Position numbers and translations under genes: made by a program
Assembly: GCF_024753245.1 (NCBI RefSeq)
Contig: NZ_JANUGX010000023.1
Coordinates: forward strand, 1-64,000
Length of the DNA stretch: 64,000 bases
Reading direction: 5' to 3'
Source of the DNA: Massilia norwichensis
GTDB lineage: Bacteria > Pseudomonadota > Gammaproteobacteria > Burkholderiales > Burkholderiaceae_D
The notes under the pieces: generated by a model
What the model was told of the DNA's origin: nothing
What the model saw: the letters and a program-made list of their open reading frames with translations, nothing else
Databases searched by the model: none
Shown here: piece after piece, positions 34,954 to 47,309 of the stretch
How positions within the stretch are numbered: the stretch's first letter is position 1
Layout of the letters: each line of letters opens with the position of its first letter

Positions 34954-35343
34954 ATGTCTAATCAATCCGTGCAAACCGTCAGCACCTCGAACGACAAGTT
35001 CAAGGTTGCGCTGGCAGTGGTTGCTACGATTGCAGGCGTGGTTGGCTTTTTCGTTCTGAAAGGCCAGAACAAACCAGCTCTGGTGTGCGCAGGCGCACTC
35101 GTGGCTGGTTTGCTCATTGCCGTCCTGCTGTTGTGGACGTCCGCTACCGGACGCGACTTCCTGGGCTTCGCCAAGGAGTCCGTGCGTGAGACGAAGAAGG
35201 TTGTTTGGCCCACCCGCAAGGAAGCAACCCAGATCACGATGGTGGTCTTCGGTTTCGTCCTGATGATGGCGATTTTCCTGTGGGGCACGGATAAGATTCT
35301 TGAATTCCTGATGTACGACGTGATCCTGGGGTGGAAACAATAA
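34954..35343 (+). CDS. secE: Preprotein translocase subunit SecE
   Basis: Essential inner-membrane subunit of the SecYEG protein channel. It has 129 residues and three membrane helices (about 16-36, 42-62, 95-120), as in the E. coli three-helix form. The conserved amphipathic cytoplasmic helix before the last span carries FAKESVRETKKVVWPTRKEA. Its stop codon overlaps the nusG start (TAATG), so the pair is translationally coupled. Confidence 0.96.
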   Translation: MSNQSVQTVSTSNDKFKVALAVVATIAGVVGFFVLKGQNKPALVCAGALVAGLLIAVLLLWTSATGRDFLGFAKESVRETKKVVWPTRKEATQITMVVFGFVLMMAIFLWGTDKILEFLMYDVILGWKQ

Positions 35344-35957
35344 TGAGCGATAACGTGCAGCAAGATAACGTGCCGGGCGACGCCCCGGCACAAGACGCTG
35401 GTGCGCCGCTGAGTACTCCGGTCAGCAACAAGCGCTGGTACGTCGTGCATGTCTATTCCGGCATGGAAAAGAGCGTGATGCGCGGCCTGACCGATCGTAT
35501 CGAGCGCGCTGGCATGACCGAACAGTTCGGCCGCATCCTGGTCCCGACCGAAGAAGTGGTCGAGGTCAAGAACGGCAGCAAATCGGTGTCCGAGCGCCGC
35601 TTCTTCCCGGGCTATGTGCTGGTCGAGATGGAAATGACCGACGAGACCTGGCACCTCGTGAAGAACACGCCGAAAGTCACCGGCTTCATCGGCGGCAAGA
35701 GCAACAAGCCGACCCCGATCCCGGCCCGCGAAATCGACAAGATCATGCAGCAGGTCCAGGAAGGCGTCGAAAAGCCGCGGCCCAAGGTGCTGTACGAAGT
35801 GGGCGAGCAGGTGCGTATCAAGGAAGGCCCGTTCACCGACTTCAACGGCAACGTCGAAGAAGTCAACTACGAAAAATCGAAGGTGCGTGTCACTGTCACC
35901 ATCTTCGGCCGCGCAACTCCGGTGGAACTGGAGTTCGGGCAGGTAGAGAAAGTCTAA
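35343..35957 (+). CDS. nusG: Transcription termination/antitermination factor NusG
   Basis: Binds RNA polymerase across the cleft, increases elongation rate and links Rho or ribosomes to RNA polymerase. It has 204 residues: a non-conserved acidic N-terminal extension of about 28 residues, then the NGN domain (about 29-140, KRWYVVHVYSGMEKSV) and a C-terminal KOW domain (about 150-204, VGEQVRIKEGPFTDFNGNVEEV). The start is ATG 35343, within the secE stop. Confidence 0.97.
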   Translation: MSDNVQQDNVPGDAPAQDAGAPLSTPVSNKRWYVVHVYSGMEKSVMRGLTDRIERAGMTEQFGRILVPTEEVVEVKNGSKSVSERRFFPGYVLVEMEMTDETWHLVKNTPKVTGFIGGKSNKPTPIPAREIDKIMQQVQEGVEKPRPKVLYEVGEQVRIKEGPFTDFNGNVEEVNYEKSKVRVTVTIFGRATPVELEFGQVEKV

Positions 35958-35986
35958 AACGCGTAGTCGGAGCGTCGCAGCAGCTA

Positions 35987-36044
35987 GGCGGAATCCGATA
36001 AGAGGAGCTCCGCCGGATAAGTGGTATCGGCGGAGCGCTACCAC
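35987..36044 (+). promoter_or_regulatory. rplK leader with alternative stems and pseudoknot
   Basis: Stem A: GCTCCGCCG (36007-36015) with CGGCGGAGC (36028-36036). Stem B: GTGGTA (36021-36026, in the loop of A) with TACCAC (36039-36044); together they form an H-type pseudoknot. GGCGGA at 35987-35992 can pair instead with TCCGCC 36009-36014, excluding stem A. The structure lies 25-82 nt upstream of the rplK start. It may be an autoregulatory site (L1 in E. coli controls the rplKA mRNA) or a processing site. Confidence 0.55.
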
Positions 36045-36068
36045 TCAATCGAGAGATTAGGAGCCATC

Positions 36069-36500
36069 ATGGCAAAGAAAATCATCGGTTTTATCAAGCT
36101 GCAAGTGCCGGCTGGTAAAGCAAACCCGTCCCCTCCGATCGGCCCGGCCCTCGGCCAGCGCGGTCTGAACATCATGGAATTCTGCAAGGCGTTCAACGCC
36201 AAGACCCAAGGCATGGAGCCGGGTATGCCGATTCCGGTCGTGATCACCGCCTTCGCGGACAAGTCCTTCACCTTCGAGATGAAGACCCCGCCGGCAACCT
36301 ACCTGATCAAGAAGCTGTCGGGCGTCACCAAGGGTTCGGCCAAGCCGCACACCGACAAGGTCGGCACCCTGACCCGTGCTCAGGCTGAAGAAATCGCAAA
36401 AACCAAACAGCCGGACCTGACCGCTGCCGACCTGGACGCTGCTGTGCGCGTCATCGCCGGCTCGGCACGTTCGATGGGCATCACGGTGGAGGGTATCTAA
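36069..36500 (+). CDS. rplK: 50S ribosomal protein L11
   Basis: Part of the GTPase-associated centre of the 50S subunit, binding 23S rRNA helices 43/44. It has 143 residues, the standard length. The N-terminal domain contains KLQVPAGKANPSPPIGPALGQRGLNIMEFCKAFN with the conserved Pro pair, and the C-terminal RNA-binding domain ends ARSMGITVEG. The start is ATG 36069 after TAGGAG (36058-36063). The stop codon abuts the rplA start with no gap. Confidence 0.98.
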   Translation: MAKKIIGFIKLQVPAGKANPSPPIGPALGQRGLNIMEFCKAFNAKTQGMEPGMPIPVVITAFADKSFTFEMKTPPATYLIKKLSGVTKGSAKPHTDKVGTLTRAQAEEIAKTKQPDLTAADLDAAVRVIAGSARSMGITVEGI

Positions 36501-37196
36501 ATGGCTAAGCTGTCCAAGCGCGTCAAAGAAATGAAAGCCAAAGTGGATCGTAACAAGGTCTACGCTTTCGACAACGCTGTTGCAATCGTCAAAGAATTCG
36601 CTACCGCCAAGTTCAACGAGTCGATCGACGTCGCCGTCCAGCTGGGCGTGGACCCGAAGAAGTCGGACCAGGTTGTTCGTGGTTCCGTCGTTCTGCCGGC
36701 CGGTACCGGCAAGACCGTCCGCGTCGCTGTGTTCGCACAAGGCGACAAGGCCGAGCAGGCTAAAGCCGCCGGCGCCGACATCGTCGGTATGGAAGACCTG
36801 GCAGAGCGCGTGAAGGCCGGCGACATGCCGTTCGACATCGTGATCGCTTCGCCGGACACCATGCGTATCGTCGGTACCCTGGGTCAGATCCTGGGCCCGC
36901 GCGGCCTGATGCCGAACCCGAAGGTCGGCACCGTGACCCCGGACGTGGCTGGCGCCGTCAAGAACGCCAAAGCCGGTCAGGTCCAGTACCGTACCGACAA
37001 GGCTGGTATCGTGCACGCCACCATCGGCCGCAAGTCGTTCTCGGACGACCAGCTGAAGTCGAACCTGGTTGCACTGATCGACGCACTGAACAAGGCCAAG
37101 CCGGCATCGTCGAAAGGCGTGTACCTGCGTAAGGTCGCCATCTCGTCGACCATGGGCGCTGGCGTCCGCGTCGACCAGGGCACCCTGGCTGCGTAA
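36501..37196 (+). CDS. rplA: 50S ribosomal protein L1
   Basis: Forms the mobile L1 stalk near the tRNA exit site, and in E. coli also represses translation of its own rplKA mRNA. It has 231 residues with AVIVKEFATAKFNESIDVAVQLGVD in domain I, and GPRGLMPNPKVGTVT with the conserved RNA-contact region. It directly follows rplK. A GC-rich REP-like hairpin separates it from rplJ, so rplKA and rplJL may be partly independent units. Confidence 0.98.
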   Translation: MAKLSKRVKEMKAKVDRNKVYAFDNAVAIVKEFATAKFNESIDVAVQLGVDPKKSDQVVRGSVVLPAGTGKTVRVAVFAQGDKAEQAKAAGADIVGMEDLAERVKAGDMPFDIVIASPDTMRIVGTLGQILGPRGLMPNPKVGTVTPDVAGAVKNAKAGQVQYRTDKAGIVHATIGRKSFSDDQLKSNLVALIDALNKAKPASSKGVYLRKVAISSTMGAGVRVDQGTLAA

Positions 37197-37213
37197 TCGA
37201 CGGTCGTATCGTC

Positions 37214-37234
37214 GCCCCCGCGCAGGCGGGGGGC
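37214..37234 (+). repeat. REP-like hairpin between rplA and rplJ
   Basis: CCCCCGC (37215-37221), loop GCAG, GCGGGGG (37226-37232), preceded by GTC and followed by CCAAGTTTTAAAGTTTT. It belongs to the same family as the repeats near 42870, 52540 and 58335. The T-rich sequence after it could allow partial termination. Confidence 0.7.
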
Positions 37235-37260
37235 CAAGTTTTAAAGTTTTAGTCCTCGTA

Positions 37261-37486
37261 GTTTCATCGCGGGGCAGATCTTTGGGCTGGCGGACTGAAC
37301 CCCGCCAGGCAATCAAAGACCGTTGGGCCGAAAGCAGAGGTTGAGCCGGAGGTTAATACAACACCCAACGCAGATGGCGAACCCGAACAAGTTTTGTAGT
37401 CGATGCTTTGTCGTACTTCTTAACTTCGGACGCCGTGTTCGAACCGATACGGGGAATAATCCTCGCATCATTTAAGGAGATTGACC
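37261..37486 (+). promoter_or_regulatory. Ribosomal protein L10 leader
   Basis: A 226-nt untranslated leader. CGTTGGG (37321-37327) pairs with CCCAACG (37374-37380), enclosing the segment with AGAGGTTGAG and GGAGGTTAATAC. Upstream, GGCGG (37289-37293) and CCGCC form a further hairpin. Position and shape match the L10(L12)4-binding leader, by which L10 represses rplJL translation. Nothing protein-coding is seen in it. Confidence 0.7.
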
Positions 37487-38020
37487 GTGGGTCTTAATCT
37501 GAATGACAAAAAGGTCGTCGTCGAAGAAGTTAGCGCAAAAGTAGCAACCGCGCAAACCATCGTCGTCGCCGAGTACCGTGGCATCCAGGTTAGTGCTCTG
37601 ACGAAACTCCGTGCAAATGCTCGTTCGCAGGGCGTGTACCTGCGTGTTCTGAAGAACACGCTGGCTCGTCGCGCTGTGGAAGGCACCCAGTTCGCACCGC
37701 TGGCTGACACCATGGTTGGTCCGCTGATCTACTCGATCTCGGACGACGCCGTGGCAGCAGCCAAGGTAATCAGCGACTTCTCCAAGACCAACGACAAGCT
37801 CAAGGTCATGGGTGGTAACTACGCTGGTAAGAACCTGGATGTCGCTGGCGTCAACGCGCTGGCAAGCATCCCGAGCCGTGAAGTCCTCATCGCCCAGCTG
37901 CTGGGCGTCATGCAGGCTCCGGTTTCCGGCTTTGCACGAGTTCTGGCTGCCGTGGCAGCACAAAAAGGCGAAGGCGCCGCACCGGCAGAAGCCGCAGCGG
38001 AACCGGCAGCGGCTGAATAA
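37487..38020 (+). CDS. rplJ: 50S ribosomal protein L10
   Basis: Anchors the L7/L12 dimers on the ribosomal stalk and autoregulates its mRNA. It has 177 residues beginning MGLNLNDKKVVVEEV, with the rRNA-binding N-terminal domain (VAEYRGIQVSALTKLR, KNTLARRA) and a C-terminal Ala/Glu-rich helix that binds L7/L12. It starts at GTG 37487, 6 nt after AAGGAGA (37474-37480); an upstream TTG at 37481 is too close to the Shine-Dalgarno. Confidence 0.97.
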   Translation: MGLNLNDKKVVVEEVSAKVATAQTIVVAEYRGIQVSALTKLRANARSQGVYLRVLKNTLARRAVEGTQFAPLADTMVGPLIYSISDDAVAAAKVISDFSKTNDKLKVMGGNYAGKNLDVAGVNALASIPSREVLIAQLLGVMQAPVSGFARVLAAVAAQKGEGAAPAEAAAEPAAAE

Positions 38021-38074
38021 GCCCTGGCCTTTTTGCTCAAGTACTAATCACACATCAAATATTTGGAGTTTCAA

Positions 38075-38449
38075 ATGGCAATTAGCAAAGAAGAGTTCCT
38101 GGACGCAGTTGGCGCAATGTCGGTCATGGAACTGAACGACCTGGTCAAGGCATTCGAAGAGAAGTTCGGCGTGTCGGCAGCTGCTATGGCAGCACCGGCA
38201 GCTGGCGGCGGCGCAGCTGCTCCGGCAGCTGAAGAGCAGACCGAATTCAACGTCGTGCTGGCTGAAGTCGGCGCGAACAAGGTCGGCGTCATCAAGGCCG
38301 TCCGCGAAATCACCGGTCTGGGCCTGAAAGAAGCCAAGGACCTGGTCGACGGCGCACCGAAGACCGTCAAGGAAGCCCTGCCGAAAGCTGACGCTGAAGC
38401 CGCCAAGAAGAAGCTGGAAGAAGCTGGCGCCAAGGCCGAGCTCAAGTAA
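38075..38449 (+). CDS. rplL: 50S ribosomal protein L7/L12
   Basis: Stalk protein that recruits and stimulates translation GTPases. It has 124 residues: an N-terminal dimerisation helix pair (about 1-32), an Ala/Gly-rich hinge (about 38-55), and the C-terminal domain with [25 protein letters not shown]-like conservation. ATG 38075 lies 6 nt after TTGGAG. It is followed by a 291-nt leader before rpoB that holds a large hairpin. Confidence 0.98.
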   Translation: [124 protein letters not shown]

Positions 38450-38479
38450 TACATATGCAATGGGCGCCGGCAACGGTGC

Positions 38480-38545
38480 CCAAAGCCGGAGTCAAAGCTT
38501 GCAGATCCCCGCCGAAAGGTGGGGTATGCGGCTTTGGCTCTTTTG
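38480..38545 (+). terminator. Attenuator-like hairpin between rplL and rpoB
   Basis: Outer stem CCAAAGCCG (38480-38488) with CGGCTTTGG (38529-38537), followed by CTCTTTTG. Inner stem CCCCGCC (38507-38513) with GGTGGGG (38518-38524), closing a GAAA tetraloop. In E. coli a partial terminator and an RNase III site in the same gap set the ratio of ribosomal protein to RNA polymerase; the same role is inferred here. The rest of 38450-38740 shows no gene. Confidence 0.65.
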
Positions 38546-38740
38546 TCGTCCCTGCGACAAACACGCGTTACCCCTGCAATACAGAGTATCACCCGCAGTA
38601 CGGAAGTAATCGTAACACAGCAGTACCGGCTGTCCTTTATCACCTGGCGAACGGTGGCGAGTTTTGAGGTCTTGCATGTGGTGGCAACGCTACTCGCAAT
38701 CCCTGAAGTCTCATCCCTTTCTGTCACTCACGGAGTGTCC

Positions 38741-42850
<4,110 letters not shown>

Positions 42851-42861
42851 GGCCAGTACCC

Positions 42862-42923
42862 CGTCGCCCCCGCGAAGGCGGGGGTCCAAGTACTTGGGTT
42901 CCCGCTTTCGCGGGAACGACGAC
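42862..42923. repeat. Paired REP-like element between rpoB and rpoC
   Basis: Two hairpins back to back: CCCCCGC GAAG GCGGGGG, then CCAAGTACTTGG (a 12-bp palindrome), then CCCGC TTTC GCGGG, flanked by CGTCG on the left and CGACGAC on the right. The whole element is itself a large inverted repeat, inserted in the 106-nt rpoB-rpoC gap. It may stabilise or process the mRNA. Confidence 0.8.
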
Positions 42924-42956
42924 TGAAGTAAAGAATTCAATCACCCGGAGTGATAA

Positions 42957-45900
42957 ATGAAAGCACTGCTCGATCTATTCAAGCAAGTTCAGCAAAACGA
43001 GAGCTTCGACGCCATCAAGATTGGCCTGGCGTCGCCCGAGAAAATCCGTTCGTGGTCGTACGGCGAAGTCAAAAAGCCGGAAACCATCAACTACCGTACC
43101 TTCAAGCCGGAACGTGACGGCCTGTTCTGCGCCAAGATCTTTGGCCCGATCAAGGATTACGAGTGCCTGTGCGGCAAATACAAGCGCCTGAAGCACCGCG
43201 GCGTGATCTGCGAGAAGTGCGGCGTCGAAGTCACGCTGGCCAAGGTGCGCCGTGAGCGCATGGGCCACATCGAACTGGCTTCGCCGGTCGCCCACATCTG
43301 GTTCCTGAAATCGCTGCCGTCGCGTCTGGGTATGGTCCTGGACATGACCCTGCGCGATATCGAACGCGTTCTGTACTTCGAAGCATACGTCGTGACCGAT
43401 CCGGGCATGACCCCGCTGAAGAAGTGCCAGATCATGTCGGAAGACGACTACGCCGCCAAGTACGAAGAGTACGGCGACGACTTCACCGCATTCATGGGCG
43501 CCGAAGGCATCCGTGAACTGCTGCGCTCGATCGACATCGACCGCGAAGCCGAAGCGCTGCGCGTCGAACTGAAAGAGTCGAAGTCGGAAGCGAAAATCAA
43601 GAAGTACGCCAAGCGCCTGAAAGTGCTCGAGGCGTTCCAGCGTTCGGGCATCAAGCCTGACTGGATGATCATGGAAGTGCTCCCGGTTCTGCCGCCGGAG
43701 CTGCGTCCGCTCGTCCCGCTGGATGGTGGCCGTTTCGCGACCTCCGACCTGAACGACCTGTATCGCCGCGTCATCAACCGTAATAACCGTCTGAAGCGCC
43801 TGATGGAACTGCGCGCACCGGAAATCATTACGCGTAACGAAAAGCGCATGCTGCAGGAAGCAGTGGACTCGCTGCTGGACAACGGCCGTCGCGGTAAGGC
43901 GATGACCGGCGCCAACAAGCGTCCGCTGAAGTCGCTGGCTGAAATGATCAAAGGTAAGGGCGGTCGTTTCCGTCAGAACCTGCTGGGCAAGCGCGTCGAC
44001 TACTCGGGCCGTTCGGTCATCGTGGTGGGTCCGCAGCTGAAACTGCACCAGTGCGGTCTGCCGAAGCTGATGGCGCTGGAACTGTTCAAGCCCTTCATCT
44101 TCAACAAGCTGGAACTGATGGGTCTGGCAACGACCATCAAGGCGGCGAAGAAGCTGGTCGAGCAGCAGGAACCGGTGGTCTGGGACATCCTGGAAGAAGT
44201 CATCAAGGAACACCCGGTCATGCTGAACCGTGCGCCGACCCTGCACCGTCTGGGTATCCAGGCGTTCGAGCCGGTGCTGATCGAAGGTAAGGCAATCCAG
44301 CTGCACCCGCTGGTCTGCGCGGCATTCAACGCCGACTTCGACGGTGACCAGATGGCAGTCCACGTCCCGCTGTCGATCGAAGCACAGATGGAAGCCCGCA
44401 CCCTGATGCTGGCTTCGAACAACATCCTGTTCCCGTCGAACGGCGAGCCGTCGATCGTCCCGTCGCAGGATATCGTGCTGGGTCTGTACTACGCGACCCG
44501 CGAGGCGATCAACGCCAAGGGCGAAGGCATGATGTTCCCGGACGTGTCGGAAGTCATCCGCGCGTACGACAACAAGGAAGTCGAGCTGGCGACCCGCATC
44601 ACCGTGCGTATCGTCGAGTTCCCGAAGAACGAGCAGGGCGGCTTCGACCAGACCCTGACCCGCTACGAGACCACCGTTGGCCGTGCGATTCTGTCCGAGA
44701 TCCTGCCGAAAGGCCTGCCGTTCTCGGTGCTGAACCGTCCGCTGAAGAAGAAGGAAATCTCGAAGCTGATCAACACGTCGTTCCGCAAGTGCGGCCTGCG
44801 TGCGACCGTCGTGTTTGCCGACAAGCTGATGCAGTCGGGCTTCCGCCTGGCGACCCGCGCCGGTATCTCGATCGCCGTCGACGACATGCTGATCCCGGAC
44901 GTCAAGAAGGGCATGATCGCGACCGCCGAAGCGGAAGTGAAGCAGATCGAGCAGCAGTACGCTTCGGGTCTGGTCACCGCCGGCGAGCGTTACAACAAGG
45001 TCGTCGACATCTGGGGCAAGACCTCGGACGAAGTCGGCAAGGCGATGATGGACCAGCTGAAGGTGGAACCGGTCGTCAAGCGCGACGGCACCCACGGCAC
45101 CCAGGAATCGTTCAACGCGATTTACATGATGGCCGACTCGGGCGCCCGTGGTTCGGCAGCCCAGATCCGTCAGCTGGCCGGTATGCGCGGCCTGATGGCG
45201 AAGCCGGACGGTTCGATTATCGAAACGCCGATTACCGCGAACTTCCGCGAAGGCCTGAACGTTCTGCAGTACTTCATCTCGACGCACGGCGCCCGTAAGG
45301 GTCTGGCCGACACCGCGCTGAAGACCGCGAACTCGGGTTACCTGACCCGCCGTCTGGTCGACGTGACCCAGGATCTGGTGGTGATCGAGGACGATTGCGG
45401 CACCACCAACGGCACGCACATGAAGGCGATGGTCGAAGGCGGTGAAGTCATCGAGCCGCTGCGCGACCGTATCCTCGGCCGTGTTGCCGGTACCGACATC
45501 GTGAATCCGGAAACCCAGGAAACCCTGTACGAAGCCGGCACGCTGCTGGACGAAGACATGGTCGAAGAGATCGAGCGCGTCGGTATCGACGAAGTGAAGG
45601 TCCGCACCCCGCTGAACTGCGACACCCGTTATGGCCTGTGCGCGAAGTGCTACGGCCGTGACCTGGGCCGCGGCCTGCTGGTCAACGCCGGCGAAGCCGT
45701 CGGTGTGGTCGCTGCACAGTCGATCGGTGAGCCGGGTACCCAGCTGACCATGCGTACCTTCCACATCGGTGGTGCGGCATCGCGTGCGGCAGTGGCATCG
45801 TCGGTCGAAGCCAAGTCGAACGGTACGGTCCGCTTCACCGCGACCATGCGTTACGTGACCAACGGCAAGGGCGCGCAGATCGTCATCTCGCGTTCGGGCG

Positions 45901-47204
45901 AAGTGCTGATCACCGACGACCACGGCCGTGAGCGCGAGCGTCACAAGGTGCCGTACGGCGCGACCCTGACCGTCCACGACGGCATGGTGGTGAAAGCAGG
46001 CGTGCCGCTGGCAACCTGGGATCCGCTGACCCGTCCGATCATCACGGAATACGGTGGCACGATCAAGTTCGAAAACGTGGAAGAGGGCGTCACCGTCGCT
46101 CGCCAGGTGGACGAAGTGACCGGCCTGGCAACCCTGGTGGCGATCGACCCGAAACGCCGCGGTTCGGGCAAGGTCAATCGTCCGCAGGTCAAGCTGCTGA
46201 ACGAAGAAGGCCAGGAAGTGAAGATCGCCGGCACCGAGCACGCCGTGACGATCGGCTTCCAGGTCGGCGCACTGATCATGGTCAAAGATGGTCAGCAAGT
46301 GTCGGTGGGTGAAGTGCTGGCACGTATCCCGACCGAGTCGCAGAAGACCCGTGACATTACCGGTGGTCTGCCGCGCGTTGCCGAGCTGTTCGAAGCCCGT
46401 TCGCCGAAAGATGCCGGCATGCTGGCGGAAGTCACCGGTACGGTCGCCTTCGGTAAGGAAACCAAGGGCAAGCAGCGCCTGGAAATCACCGACATGGACG
46501 GCAACAAGCACGAGTTCCTGATTACCAAGGACAAGCAAGTGCTGGTGCACGACGGCCAGGTGGTGAACAAGGGCGAGATGATCGTGGACGGCCCGGCCGA
46601 TCCGCAAGACATCCTGCGCCTGCTGGGTATCGAAGCGCTGGCCCGCTACATCGTCGACGAAGTGCAGGACGTGTACCGTCTGCAGGGCGTGAAGATCAAC
46701 GACAAGCACATCGAGGTGATCGTTCGCCAGATGCTGCGCCGTGTCCAGATCGTCGAAGCCGGCGACACCGACTACATCGTCGGCGAGCAGGTCGAGCGTT
46801 CGGAACTGCTGGAAGAGAACGATCGCGTCATCGCAGCCAACAAGCTGCCGGCGACCTACGAAAACGTTCTGCTGGGTATTACCAAGGCATCGCTGTCGAC
46901 CGACTCGTTCATCTCGGCCGCATCGTTCCAGGAAACCACCCGCGTGCTGACCGAAGCGGCGATCATGGGCAAGCGCGATGGTCTGCGCGGCCTGAAGGAA
47001 AACGTCATCGTCGGCCGCCTGATCCCTGGCGGTACCGGTCTGGCATTCCACCGCGCCCGCAAGGAGAAAGAGCAGTGGGAAGCCGAAGAGCGTCAGGCGC
47101 TGCTGCAGCAGGAGAAGGCCAACATGGCTGCCGAACTGCAGGCTGTCGAAGACCAGCAGACTGCTGCGGCTTCGCTGGAACAGAACCACGGCGACGGCGA
47201 GTGA
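42957..47204 (+). CDS. rpoC: RNA polymerase beta' subunit
   Basis: Catalytic subunit holding the active-site Mg. It has 1415 residues. The N-terminal zinc site is CLCGKYKRLKHRGVICEKCG (near 70-88). The catalytic NADFDGDQMAVH is near 455-466. A second Cys cluster is CDTRYGLCAKCYGRD (near 885-900), followed by the bridge/trigger-loop region GEAVGVVAAQSIGEPGTQLTMRTFH. A strong terminator 40 nt after the stop ends the rplKAJL-rpoBC operon. Confidence 0.99.
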   Translation: MKALLDLFKQVQQNESFDAIKIGLASPEKIRSWSYGEVKKPETINYRTFKPERDGLFCAKIFGPIKDYECLCGKYKRLKHRGVICEKCGVEVTLAKVRRERMGHIELASPVAHIWFLKSLPSRLGMVLDMTLRDIERVLYFEAYVVTDPGMTPLKKCQIMSEDDYAAKYEEYGDDFTAFMGAEGIRELLRSIDIDREAEALRVELKESKSEAKIKKYAKRLKVLEAFQRSGIKPDWMIMEVLPVLPPELRPLVPLDGGRFATSDLNDLYRRVINRNNRLKRLMELRAPEIITRNEKRMLQEAVDSLLDNGRRGKAMTGANKRPLKSLAEMIKGKGGRFRQNLLGKRVDYSGRSVIVVGPQLKLHQCGLPKLMALELFKPFIFNKLELMGLATTIKAAKKLVEQQEPVVWDILEEVIKEHPVMLNRAPTLHRLGIQAFEPVLIEGKAIQLHPLVCAAFNADFDGDQMAVHVPLSIEAQMEARTLMLASNNILFPSNGEPSIVPSQDIVLGLYYATREAINAKGEGMMFPDVSEVIRAYDNKEVELATRITVRIVEFPKNEQGGFDQTLTRYETTVGRAILSEILPKGLPFSVLNRPLKKKEISKLINTSFRKCGLRATVVFADKLMQSGFRLATRAGISIAVDDMLIPDVKKGMIATAEAEVKQIEQQYASGLVTAGERYNKVVDIWGKTSDEVGKAMMDQLKVEPVVKRDGTHGTQESFNAIYMMADSGARGSAAQIRQLAGMRGLMAKPDGSIIETPITANFREGLNVLQYFISTHGARKGLADTALKTANSGYLTRRLVDVTQDLVVIEDDCGTTNGTHMKAMVEGGEVIEPLRDRILGRVAGTDIVNPETQETLYEAGTLLDEDMVEEIERVGIDEVKVRTPLNCDTRYGLCAKCYGRDLGRGLLVNAGEAVGVVAAQSIGEPGTQLTMRTFHIGGAASRAAVASSVEAKSNGTVRFTATMRYVTNGKGAQIVISRSGEVLITDDHGRERERHKVPYGATLTVHDGMVVKAGVPLATWDPLTRPIITEYGGTIKFENVEEGVTVARQVDEVTGLATLVAIDPKRRGSGKVNRPQVKLLNEEGQEVKIAGTEHAVTIGFQVGALIMVKDGQQVSVGEVLARIPTESQKTRDITGGLPRVAELFEARSPKDAGMLAEVTGTVAFGKETKGKQRLEITDMDGNKHEFLITKDKQVLVHDGQVVNKGEMIVDGPADPQDILRLLGIEALARYIVDEVQDVYRLQGVKINDKHIEVIVRQMLRRVQIVEAGDTDYIVGEQVERSELLEENDRVIAANKLPATYENVLLGITKASLSTDSFISAASFQETTRVLTEAAIMGKRDGLRGLKENVIVGRLIPGGTGLAFHRARKEKEQWEAEERQALLQQEKANMAAELQAVEDQQTAAASLEQNHGDGE

Positions 47205-47244
47205 TTTTCGCTTCAGCTTCCAGCCGCTGATAACGGCTGATGAG

Positions 47245-47272
47245 AACGGCACCTTCGGGTGCCGTTTTTTTT
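47245..47272 (+). terminator. Strong intrinsic terminator after rpoC
   Basis: AACGGCACC (47245-47253), loop TTCG, GGTGCCGTT (47258-47266), followed by a run of T to 47272. The UUCG tetraloop makes a very stable stem. Confidence 0.95.
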
Positions 47273-47309
47273 CGTCCATGCGGCGTGCGGCCGGGCATAA
47301 TGGATCGCC

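Noticed and set aside
38519..38740. Upstream extension of the rpoB frame by 74 codons
   Set aside because: The extension runs through the attenuator hairpin and is not conserved; ATG 38741 has a Shine-Dalgarno and matches the known RpoB N-terminus.
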